Below are positions 51,469 to 62,200 of a stretch of DNA of 64,000 nt, in pieces. A model generated the notes under the pieces. That model did not search any database, was not told where the DNA came from, and was given only the letters and a program-made list of their open reading frames with translations. Both the position numbers and the translations under genes were made by a program. Numbering within the stretch: position 1 is the first letter of the stretch; each line of letters begins with the position of its first letter. The stretch is from Primula veris (Eukaryota > Streptophyta > Magnoliopsida > Ericales > Primulaceae): positions 2,547,001 to 2,611,000 of the forward strand of contig OY821748.1 in the NCBI GenBank assembly GCA_963682055.1, given 5' to 3'.

Positions 51469-54400
51469 ATGCAACCTCACTCCCACCCACCACCAGAAAA
51501 CCACCACCGCTCCACCACCACCACCACCACCACCATCTCCCTCATCACAATCCTTCTCTTCTCCCTCCTCTTCATTCTTTTCCTCTCTCTCTCCTCCACC
51601 TCTCCCCCTCCACCTCCCTTCCCATCCCCCTCTCTCTCCTCCACCCCCTCTCTAGCCTACCTTCTCTCGGGTTCCTCCGGTGACTCCCTACGTATCCTTC
51701 GTCTCCTCTCCGCTGTTTACCACCCCAACAACCGATACCTCCTCCATCTAGACCTCGATGCCCCACACTCCGATCGTGAGTTTCTCGCTAAATTTGTATC
51801 GGATAATCTAATATATAAGGCGGCGAGGAATGTGGATGTGGTTGGGAAGGCGGATTACTCATATGAGAGAGGGTCGTCGAGGCTATCGTCGGTTTTGCAC
51901 GGGGCTTCGATTTTGCTGGGTTTGGGGGGGAAGTGGGATTGGTTTGTTAGTTTATCTTCCGAGGATTATCCTCTTGTTTCTCAGGATGGTCAGTATTTAT
52001 TCCTCTATTTATTGATTTGTAGGTAGTGTTTTTTGTTTGTTTTTAGACAGCTTGGATATGATGATTTGGTATCAAGTTTTAGGTGCTGTTTGTGTTGTGT
52101 ATTTATTGATTTTCGGGTAGTTTTTTTGGTTTTGGTTATATTATCCTCTTGTTACTCAAGACGGTAGATGATGTGTTCGATGAAATGACTGTGTGTATTT
52201 TGTCCTGTATATATTGATTTGTAGGTAGTTTCTTTGGTTTTTGGTTTTTAGATCGCTCGATTATGCTTTGATCTAGTTTTCGACGAAATGCCTGTGTGTA
52301 TTTAGTCCTGTATATACTGAATTAATAGGTGTTTTTTTGGTTTTTAGCTTGCTCGGATATGCTTTGATTTAGTGTACTTTCGACTAATGTCTATCTAGTT
52401 TTAGGTCTTGTTTGTGTCTTTGTCTCATAGGACATGTTTCAATTATTGATTAAGATTAAATATTGATTTTGTTGAGTTTGGTGGGGAAATGGGATTGCTT
52501 CGTTAGTTTAGGATCAGAGGTCTATCCGCTTGTTACTCAGGATGGTGAGTGTTCGGTGTTCGATGAAATGCCTTTGTTAATATAGTGGGGGAAGTAACTT
52601 CGATCCCTTTCATTTTGATAAAAATTGATGAACAAGTAACTTTTTTATATGTATTGTTAATTAAATCATTAAATATTAGCATTTCTGTCCCTCCCATATT
52701 AAGCAAAAGAAACTCATGTATAGTATGAAAAGAAAACATATGGAATATCAACCTCCATCCCTGAATATGGTCCTTTATTTACTGAATTGTAGGTGGTTTT
52801 TTGGTTTTTAGCTCGCTCAGATATGATATTTTGATTTAGTTTTCGACGAATGCCTATTTAGTTTTAGATGCTGTTTATGTTTTTGTTTCATTGGTAATGT
52901 TTCTATTATTGGTTAAGATTCATGGACGATGTTATTTTTGCTGTTTGTGTTTTTGTTTCATTGGACATGTTTCAATTATTAACTACACGTTCGATGAAAT
53001 ACCTTTGCTAATTTAGTCCTGTATTTTCTGAATTTTAGGTGATTTTTTGGTTTTTAGCTCGCTTAGATGTGTGCTTTGATTTAGTTGACAATGTTAGTGA
53101 TTTTTAGTTTTAGCCTTTTAGGTGCTGATTGTGTTTTTGTTTCATTGGACATTTTTAATTAGTGATTAGGATTCATGGACGATGTTATTTTTGCTGTTTG
53201 TGTTTTCAGTTATTAGTTACAATTTCGGACGATGTTATTTTTGCTGTTTGTTAAATTCTGGTGTTAATTATATTTTTGTATAACAATGTGTGATCAGATT
53301 TCGATTTCGTATACCAACTTAAAAACGGGAGTGATTCATAGACTTTACGGTTTTGAAGGATTTAGCATGCTTAGTCACTGAGGGCTTGTTTGATAAATTT
53401 TCTGATATGTGGATGTTTTCATTTTTTCGATCTATCTGTGCTTATGTTTATCTGGATGTTGTACACATGCTGTGCAAACGTTAGAATGCATTGTGAGTGT
53501 TTAAAGTTGTCTGTCTTTTTCATGTTGTTTCTGTGAGTTCCTGACATATTCTTTTCCAGAGTATATTGATTATTTTTCTGATGTGGGTTTCTTCGGGTTT
53601 GCAGATCTTCTTCATATTCTGTCATACCTGCCTAAAGATCTCAACTTTGTCAACCACACAAGCTACATTGGTTGGAGAGAGTATGTATGGGGAATTCCCA
53701 AATCTTTTTCTTGTAACTTTCCAATTAAAAACTAAGCTGAAAGTGCTTAGAAGACATGATATGTTCATTATTTTGTATCATGGATGTTTTTTGTGCTTTA
53801 TAGGTCTCGGAGTTTGAAACGCATTATTGTAGACCCCGGCCTCTATCTTTCGGAAAGGAGTTGGATGTTTTATGCAACACAAAAGCGAAATCTGCCTGAT
53901 GCTTTCCATTTATTCACGGGTGAGTATGTTATCACTTTCTCTTATTTGGTATTCTTGTTTCAGTTGAATACTACTACTAGTTTCATTTTGTTCCGAACCG
54001 TGATGATTTAGAGGTTGTGGAGCCACAGTCTTGGCAGAGTATGGTACATGAAATTTTCAAACATTTCGATTCCTGTACCGGAGAAGTTATTTACTTCCAA
54101 GATACTGCACACGAAAGGAAATTACAGACTTAGCAACTGAACTAGCTTTCTCCACTGTAAAAGGAGTAACTTGTATTCTTGGTGTACCCTTTCCGGAAGA
54201 TGCATGTGTGGTTTGTAATTTTAGCATTTGAATTACCTTATTAACTCTATAAGTCTAATGAGTAAGCATACGAAAAAGTGAGTTAATTTGAAAAAATCCC
54301 TTTGGAGTCAGTAAGCTCGTTTTATGATTAACGTGGAGTTAATTAAATAGTGAGTGAATCAATTGGTTTCGACTCAGAATCCAATCGATGATTCTCCAAT

Positions 54401-55872
54401 TTTAGAGTTTTAAAGTCTTGAACAAGGTATATGATTGAGCTTAGATAGAGCCTGGCATTTGTAGAGCCATGGAAGTCGGGGGGAACCACTCCATGCTGAT
54501 GTATAGTTTAAAAGAAGTCCCTGCATAGATGCCAACATGATATAAAGTTCAAATGAAGTCCCTAAAATAGATGCCAAAATGATTTAGAGTTTAAAAGGAG
54601 TCCCTGCAATAGATGCGCCAACATTACTTTTGCCAGATTTTACTATCTCATTCCATCCCTGTAACTTTGTCTTCTAGTCCAGTTACCTAGTTACCTTGAT
54701 GCTTTCCACAGTATCTAGTTCCATCTCTTGTAAATAGCAGTTTATTTTTCTAGCTAAAAAGGAGACAATAAAACAGTGGAAAACTAGTGACATGCAAGAA
54801 GTTTTCTTGAAGGAGACCCAACAAGATTTGCACATAATTTTATTGTTATGTATGAGGAGTTGAGAATTTACAAATTGTTTTGAATATGTTAATTAGTTTT
54901 GATTCGTGCATTTTTACAATCAACTGTCCCTTTGGCATTTCATACATCATACTCGGTAGTTTTATGGATTTTGTCTCCATTTTGTTATTTATCCTTGTTG
55001 TTTTCATGTTTGTAAGTCTGTACAGATACTTGTACTAATTTTATCTTTTATCTCACTTCAGAAAAGCTTCAACCTTGTAAACATACATCATTTGCAACAG
55101 TTTTAAATTTACTCCAGCTCAAGAAATTTACCCAAGTTATACAAATTCTAGTATTGGTGATACCGTATTTCCAAAAGCCTTTTAAGCCTTCTCAAACATG
55201 CAACGTTTATATAATAAAGCAACAATCTAGTATTGGTAATACCGTATTTCCAAAAGCCTTAAGCCATTGTAAAACATGCATCGCTTGTATTATAATAAAG
55301 CAACATTTTCCAGTCATTGTAGTACACGTCGAAATTCAATAGCAATAATCAACCATATTCTGATCCTTGGTGCAGGTTCATCTTCAACTATTTTAAGTCG
55401 TCAGGTCGTCGAGTTCAGCATTCTGGGTACAGACAACTTCCCACGAACTCTCCTCATGTATCTGGCAAACACGCCTTCGTCTTCTTCCTTTTACTTCCCT
55501 ACCCTTCTGTGCAATTCTCATAAGTTCAACAAAACAATTATAAACCACTCTTTGCAATATACTAGTTCCTTAACCCACCCACTCAAATCCACAGATTTCG
55601 AAAACATGATAAATAGTGGGTCAGCTTTTGCCTCACCGTTTATCCTCGATGATCCTGTTCTTGATCGTATAGACAGTGAAATTTTGGGACGAAGTAATGG
55701 AAAACCTGTGCCAGGTGGATGGTGTTTGGGTGAATCGGAGAACGACACTTGTAGTGTTTGGGGTGATGCTTCGATTCTTAGGCCTGGTCCAGGGGCTACA
55801 AGACTAGAAAAGTTTTTAGTTGGATTACTATCAAATGAGTCATTTGGCTCTCATCAATGTATAGTGGAATAA
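51469..55872 (+). CDS. Glycosyltransferase family 14 (GlcAT14-like, Branch domain), 402 aa, 4 exons
   Basis: Golgi type II membrane enzyme. Characterised plant GT14 members add beta-glucuronic acid to arabinogalactan-protein glycans, so a similar role is likely. Exons: 51469-51988, 53605-53680, 53804-53919, 55376-55872 (1209 nt in frame). A short His/Thr-rich cytosolic tail (LCR: eight consecutive Thr) is followed by a transmembrane helix (about residues 22-43) and a Pro/Ser-rich stem. The catalytic Branch domain starts near residue 60 with LAYLLSGSSGDSLRILRLL and NRYLLHLDLDAP. SLSSEDYPLVSQDDLLHILS and NFVNHTSYIGW are family signatures, and the end has PGGWCLG, CSVWGDASILRPGPGATRLE. The usual GSAW-(M/V)-L-x-R segment reads GSSSTILSR, an uncommon change in a conserved place, so activity may be altered. 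Intron 1 carries decayed copies of the exon 1 end, and intron 3 carries tandem repeats. Confidence 0.88.
52463..52544 (+). repeat. Decayed copy of the exon 1 end inside GT14 intron 1
   Basis: The segment GAGTTTGGTGGGGAAATGGG followed by TTCGTTAGTTTAGGATCAGAGG and CCGCTTGTTACTCAGGATG-GTGAGT parallels the last 80 bases of exon 1 (51905-51988), including the splice donor. A shorter third copy (TATCCTCTTGTTACTCAAGA) is at about 52142. Stops and changes make it unlikely to be used as an exon. Downstream blocks around TTTTAGCTCGCT and CATTGGACATGTTTCAATTATT are also repeated, so the exon-intron junction was duplicated several times. Confidence 0.7.
54500..55310. repeat. Tandem repeats in GT14 intron 3
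   Basis: Two sets. At 54500-54625 a unit of about 50 bp around GAAGTCCCTGCATAGATGCCAA occurs three times with changes. At 55148-55310 a 79-bp unit containing CTAGTATTGGTGATACCG and TTTCCAAAAGCCTT occurs twice. Neither contains coding sequence. Confidence 0.75.
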
Positions 55873-58508
55873 AATTATCTACTTAGAAATGAGGGAAAGA
55901 AGTGAAAAAGAAGAGATGAAAGGAAATGGTTCTTATGATCAGGGGAGGAACTAGATGATGGCTAAACGGGTTATTATTGTACCCAAAATATGCGGAATAC
56001 GTCCTATCAGACGTGCAGAATACAAAAGAAATATCCACGTGAAGTTCAGCCTTTTCCGTTTACCGATCATGGTTTCGCCACTAGCTACTTATGAGGGATT
56101 AGGTAATAAGTGATAACCATGTTAGTGAATATTCTGTTAGTTGGAGTCCTTTTAGGGTTAATCTTTTGGTGGTGGTTGTATGGTAGAGCTCGTCCCTAGT
56201 TCATTTTTGTGGACATTTTTCGTTTACATTATTGTATACATTATTAGGTACTGGATCCATGTGTTACTAATGAAGCATATAACACTTGTATCTCACATTC
56301 TTCATTCTTCTTTTCCTGGGAACTGTTTTTACTACTATTAACCAGTACAGTCAACAGTAGTAAAAACAGTTCCCAATGCTATAATTTTTATTAAAATTTT
56401 CACGGGTAAGCCGGTTATATAAAATACAGAGAAACTTTAATAGTTTTTATATAATGAAAGCATTCATAGTTTTTATAATTTTGTTCGTGTGCCTAATTTG
56501 TTCTTTTTTGTTTTTAGAAATGGCCTTCAAAAACTTCAATACTGTTTGTTTTTGACTAGTGAATAAGGTTAAATTGCCAACTGTAGTTGTAGACTTGTAG
56601 TTGTGTTGCTGTGCCTATACAAACACAACAAAAATGTCCCCATGCTTTATGTCCAGTTGTGAATGAATGTGACAATTCCCATCACTGAGACTGGATTGTG
56701 ATTTATGCCATGTTTTTTTTTTTTGAATTTTCGTTCCTCATTTTACATATTGATAGCATATCTCTACTTGGAAAATGCTTCGAAAAAGCTAAGCCATGAT
56801 ATTTCTACCTCAACCATAAATTGGTTTCTGCACAGGAAATGATAAGTTTTTTTTTAAAATTAGGGAAATATAAGTTTACAACTCACACATTTACGTCTAC
56901 ACTACCCCCATCGTTAATCTTATATCTCAAGGATCAAAACAAAATTAGAACTTGATCAAGCAATGTCTTTGAATAAGTATGTTATAGTTATATATTTTTA
57001 ACTAATAAAACTCAACAATTCCGATGTTTGAATACACAACTTATTCAGTACCGACCCGGCTAATGTATATGTCCAAGGCTAAAAAAAAAATTGTTACCCA
57101 TAAAATACAAACAAAAAATAAATAAAATAAAATTTTAAGTAATGAGTATTGAACCATAACCAACAATTTGATATAGTAACTACACAACCATTAGACTAAT
57201 GTGACACAATGCATATTTATAGCTATTTAATATTTCATATATTAATACATAATATATTTTTAAAAGAGTTCATAACGTGTTGACGGTAAAAAAAAATACT
57301 ATAACATTTGCTTGAGACTCGAATCTTACTCGATTTAGGTTAGGACCGCCCCTGAACTTAATAATAACAAAGCCGAGAATTAAAAAATTAAACTACTCTT
57401 TACATATATACCTATGCTATCTATCCTATACATTATGTATGATTTCTATCATAACAGACACCCAAGTAAACGTATTTTTAATTAATTAAACCCAACAGTT
57501 CCGATGTTTGAATAATGAATACACCTTAATAAGTAACAAAAAGTATCACAAAATTAAACTACTTTTTACATGTAAACTATAAATCAGATACATTATGTGT
57601 ATGGTTTTTTTACATGTATAACTGTGTTATATGATACTAGTCGCAGTTGCAACTCGCAAGTTAATGTTTTCAAAGAGATTCGGACTTCCATACCTGAAAA
57701 AAAAATATTTGACTATAATTAGCAGGTACAGCATGGGACGGATTGTAGAGATTGATAAATGATATGGGGAGTAAGGCGGATTGATAAAATTTAAATGTAT
57801 ATCCAATTCAACTCAATCCGTTACAATTAAACCCATCCGAATCCAACCCAACCCGCAAAATAAATTGTGGGTTGAGGCAGGGTTGCTTGAGATTAATTTT
57901 TAAATTTTTATTTTAGCCATTTATTTTTCATAGTTTGCATAATTAATCTAAAATTTAAAATAAATTGAATTTTTTAAAGAGAAATATATATTAAAATCAA
58001 TCAAAATATGTTTAGAACATCCGCAAACAAATAACAAAACTAAAATATAACAAGAATGGAATGTTGGTATATTGAAATACACGCGATGTATATATATATA
58101 TAAATAAATAAATAAATATATATATTTATAATTATATATATATTACGAATTGAAACGGGTTAAGCCGGATTAATTCGCGGTTTGAAAACTCCAATCCTAA
58201 CCTAACCTAACCTATAAAATATGTAGTGGTCGGAACGGATTGATTTTTTTTACACTCAACTCCTCTCAACCCATCTCAATTTGTATGAGTTGGGTTACGA
58301 GGTAAGTTTGTATTTTTTTACCGAGCCTTACTAAAAAGTAGGTTACGTGAGTGGAATTATTTGGTGGTTAAGATGTGGTCTAGACTTGCATGTGAACTTA
58401 GGTGGTGGTGAAGATCTTAATTTTACTTACAAAGTCAGTTTTCTTTTTCTTTTTGAAAGGGTGACATATCTCGTGCTTGCACATGGGTTAGGTTAGGTGG
58501 CGAGGGAA
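55873..58508. other. AT-rich intergenic DNA before the Gypsy element
   Basis: No gene recognised. Two copies of an ACTAATAAA(A/C)CC(C)AACA(A/G)TTCCGATGTTTGAATA-type block occur near 57000 and 57485, so part is duplicated. From about 57740 to 58380 there are GGGTTGAG/CTCAACCC-type inverted words and a CCTAACCTAACCTAACC run typical of low-complexity MITE interiors; boundaries unresolved. Confidence 0.45.
56318..56374. repeat. Perfect 19-bp inverted repeat downstream of GT14
   Basis: GGGAACTGTTTTTACTACT (56318-56336) is followed after 19 bases by its exact reverse complement (56356-56374). It lies about 450 bases past the GT14 stop codon. No target duplication marks it as a mobile element. It could act as a transcript-end hairpin or be a small-RNA-like foldback; function unknown. 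Confidence 0.75.
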
Positions 58509-59180
58509 TGTCAGTGTAGTCTCGTCCGGACCGATATCACCACAGAAAGAAACAATCCGGGGCCCTGTACAGCGGATGTATCATCACCCCGGCTCAATAC
58601 CAAACGGGGTGAAGCTAGGCCAGTCCAAAGAAGCGTATCGAATACGCTTCCTCAATTAATGCTGCTGCTCCCTTGGGGGACCCTCCTGACGTGTCACCGA
58701 CGTGGCCCAATCACAGGACACCCTCTGTGGGCCCCGGGAAAGGACAGTACTCTTGTCAGAGTCATAAATGACCTAACGCCGTTGGATCAGCATCTCACAG
58801 TACAGTGATCCAAGGGTTAGTATACATCGGAACCTCACTATAAATACCCCCCCTAATCCTACTTAGAGGGGGACGCACAAATAGAGAGGAGAGATAAAGC
58901 TCAAACAACCCGACCCCCTGAACCCTGTCTGAACCACTCGAGACACCGAACTGTAACCGGCCCGGACCCTCATCCCTCTTTACACTTCGTACTTTCACTT
59001 AATATCGATACTGACTTGATCGTCGGAGAGGGAAAACCCGGCAACAACCCCGGGCCCCTGTTCGTTCCTTGTGCAGGCACGAAGACGACCTGACAACCGG
59101 AGCCTACCTTACCACCTCGGAAGATCGGAGCCAACGCGAAATTGATTAAGCCGAGCTTGGGAAGAAAATCAAGCTCGCCA
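58509..59180 (+). repeat. 5' LTR of the Gypsy element
   Basis: Starts TGTCAGTGTAGTCTCG and ends AAGCTCGCCA just before the primer-binding-site region, giving TG...CA ends and 672 bp. A TATA-like CACTATAAATACC is at about 58837. The left boundary is judged from the TG start and the composition change; without the 3' LTR it cannot be confirmed. Confidence 0.7.
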
Positions 59181-59241
59181 ATTGGTGCCGTCTGTGGGAA
59201 ACAAAACGCGTTAGCTTCGACTCCCCGTCCTTAAAAGAAAC

Positions 59242-62200
59242 ATGTCTGGCAATAACCGATTTGACACTCCATCGTCTCGACCCCCCCACGTTCTTGGGAT
59301 GCCGAGAACGCTTTCTTTTGATGAGACCCCCAGGACCGCATCCACCAGGGAGCCCGTTCCCCTGACCGCAACAGCTCCCGCACCCCGATCGCGGGCCGAG
59401 CTGACAGAGATGATGATCGATATTCACCAAAAAGAGCTCGTCGCTCTTGCGGCCCAGAAAGCCTTGATAGCCTCGCTGATGGAGCCGGAACTCGAGCCCG
59501 CTCAAGGTGCGAGCCAAGACAAATCGGCTCCAGTCCCCGTCAAAAGCGTGATGTCCAGGTTGGGACCCCTCCGACGACCCCCCCTAGAGACTCCCAGGGA
59601 GCCGGCTAGGGGTGCGGAGTCGGAGCATTCCCAAGAAGGAAACTCTCGCCGCGATAACGAGCGGAGTATACATTCGCGGCTCCGTTGGCAGGATGGTAGT
59701 CGGGACTCAAGGCCAGAATCTAGTCATGCCCAAACCGACAAGCCACCTCGGACACGGAGACGTGGCCGACGCGGACGGCACGATGCAGCTGGTGAGGCAG
59801 CTTTGAAAATCGTGGCCTCTACCCGCAGCACCCCGTTCTCGGACGAAATTGAATACAGTGTCCCCCCTCGAAACTTTATCGCCCCTATCCTCCAAACCTT
59901 CAATGCGGACTCTGATCCAGAGGCCCATCTCCGACACTACCGATACCAGATGAACCATTGGTCGCACCTTGACCAGTTAATGTGCAGGTGCTTTCCCGCC
60001 AGCCTGGGAAGGCTCGCTAGTAAATGGTTCCAGTCCCTGCCCGTTAACTCTATCCACTGTTGGGACGATCTAGCTTATGACTTTGCGCACCGGTTCATAA
60101 ACTTGAAAGAGAGAGCTGCCCAGCCGGAGCAACTCTATCAAGTGAGGGTCCAATCTAAAGAGACCCTCGAGAACTATGATAGTCGGTTTTGGCTGAAGCA
60201 TGCCGAATGCGCGGACTGTCCCGACTCCACCGCCATAGCTGCCTTTAGGCAAAACATGGTAGTTGGGAGCAGGATCCGAAACGAGATGATCGCGACCCCA
60301 CCCAACTCTGTTCCTCAACTCAGGTCCCTCATAAAACAGCATATCGACATTAAGAAGGACATGAGGTCAGCCGGGGCAACACGTTCGGTAGCCCTTATCG
60401 ACCAGCCAAGGGACCGGTTCGTCGCAACGAGCCCTCGAAGGAACCGGCCCATAGCGGAAAGGATGGAGCGGCCACGAACGGGAAGAAATCCGCAACCGGC
60501 CCCTAAAAGAAGAAAAGAGGATCCCCGACCGGGGCATCAAACACCTGTCGCGTCGGGGTCGGGCGCTGCCTATTCCACCACCTTTCGCCTACCTCTCGTC
60601 GACCTTCTTAACAAGATTGAGAACGAGCCTTTCTTCTCTTGGCCTCTCCCACTACGGAACGAGCCGGCCCCAGGGCCTAACGACAAAATCTGTGAATATC
60701 ACAGGGGTCGTGGCCATCACACCAACGAGTGCCATGGTCTGAAGGCCAGGCTCGAGGGATGGGTCCGGGATGGCCTAATGGATAAATATGTCAAATCACG
60801 AAGAGAATCTGACCGAGATGGAGAAAGGGTCGACGAGAGCCGGCGGGACCTCCCCCCACCTGTGATGATCTGTCATGTCATTCACTCTGGGCCCAAAAGG
60901 TCAATCCAGAATGGGGCAGAAAGAACCTCAGCACGGGAAGCATTGATGAAGCAGCACGTCTGCCTCGCAGAAAGCTCAAGCCCTCGGAAAAGATATAAGC
61001 GCAGTTCCAAGCCGGATGTAAGCTTCACTGACTTTGACCTGGTGGGGGTGGACGTGCCCCACACTGATGCCCTCGTTATCTCGGCACAGATAGGCCTATG
61101 CGCTGTAGGACGGATCCTCGTTGATCAAGGAGCGTCGGTCAATATACTCTTCGAAGACCTCTTTCGAAAGATGGGACTCAAAGAGGAACAGTTGGAAACC
61201 GACGTCCCCCCCCTATATGGATTCAACTCGGAGGCGGTCCGGCCTAAAGGAAACATAACCTTGCCCGTGAAAACTGGTACGAAAGTTATGAGCGTGGAGT
61301 TCACGGTGGTGAATGTCCCCTCTGTTTACAACGTGATATTGGGGCGACCGTGGCTCCATGGAGTAGATGGAATCTCCTCCACCTTACACCAAAAGGTTAA
61401 ATATCCAACTGATTCTGGTGTGGAGACCATCTCAGGAAATCAGAAAGTCTCACGCAGCTGTGCCATGGCCGTGTATTCCGGCAAAGAGATGATGCCGGCC
61501 CAAAGTGCCATGAACATCGAGGCAGAGGACCCTAAGCTGCTGAGGGAACTAAACAAGAAGATGGGGCCTGAGGCCGAAGACAAGGTGGAGGAGGGACTGC
61601 TGAAAATCCAAATCCCGGGGTATGACGAGGACCACTTTTTTATGGTAGGGGCAAAGCTTACCAAACCAGAGGTCACCGACCTCGTCGAACTCCTTATCCA
61701 ACACCTCGACAATTTCGCATGGGGTCCAAGCGAGATGCCAGGCATCAGTTCCGACCTCGCCTGCCACCGATTAAACGTCAACCCGGATGCCAAGCCCGTG
61801 ATGCAAAAGGGGCGCCGTGTCAGTCCAGAGCATGCCGATGCCATAAACGAGGAAGTAGAGAAGCTTCTTTTGGCCGGGGCCATCAGGGAGATTTATTACC
61901 CCAGATGGCTCGCCAATCCCGTAGTGGTCCCCAAAAAGAACGGAAAGTTGAGAGTGTGCATCGATTATACGAGCCTCAACAAGGCCTGCCCAAAGGATCC
62001 TTTCCCCTTGCCCAAAATCGATCAAATAGTGGACTCTACGGCCGGGGCCGCCAGAATGAGCTTCCTGGATGCCTGCTCCGGCTACCATCAAATACCTATG
62101 TCCGAGGCCGACCAAGAAAAGACTGCCTTCATCACCCCAAGGGGAAATTACTGCTACAAAGTGATGCCCTTCGGACTCAAGAACGCCGGGGCGACCTATC

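Noticed and set aside
58197..58218. CCTAACC repeats suggesting interstitial telomere sequence
   Set aside because: Only three units of CCTAA, not the plant CCCTAAA repeat; embedded in a low-complexity GGGTT/AACCC region.
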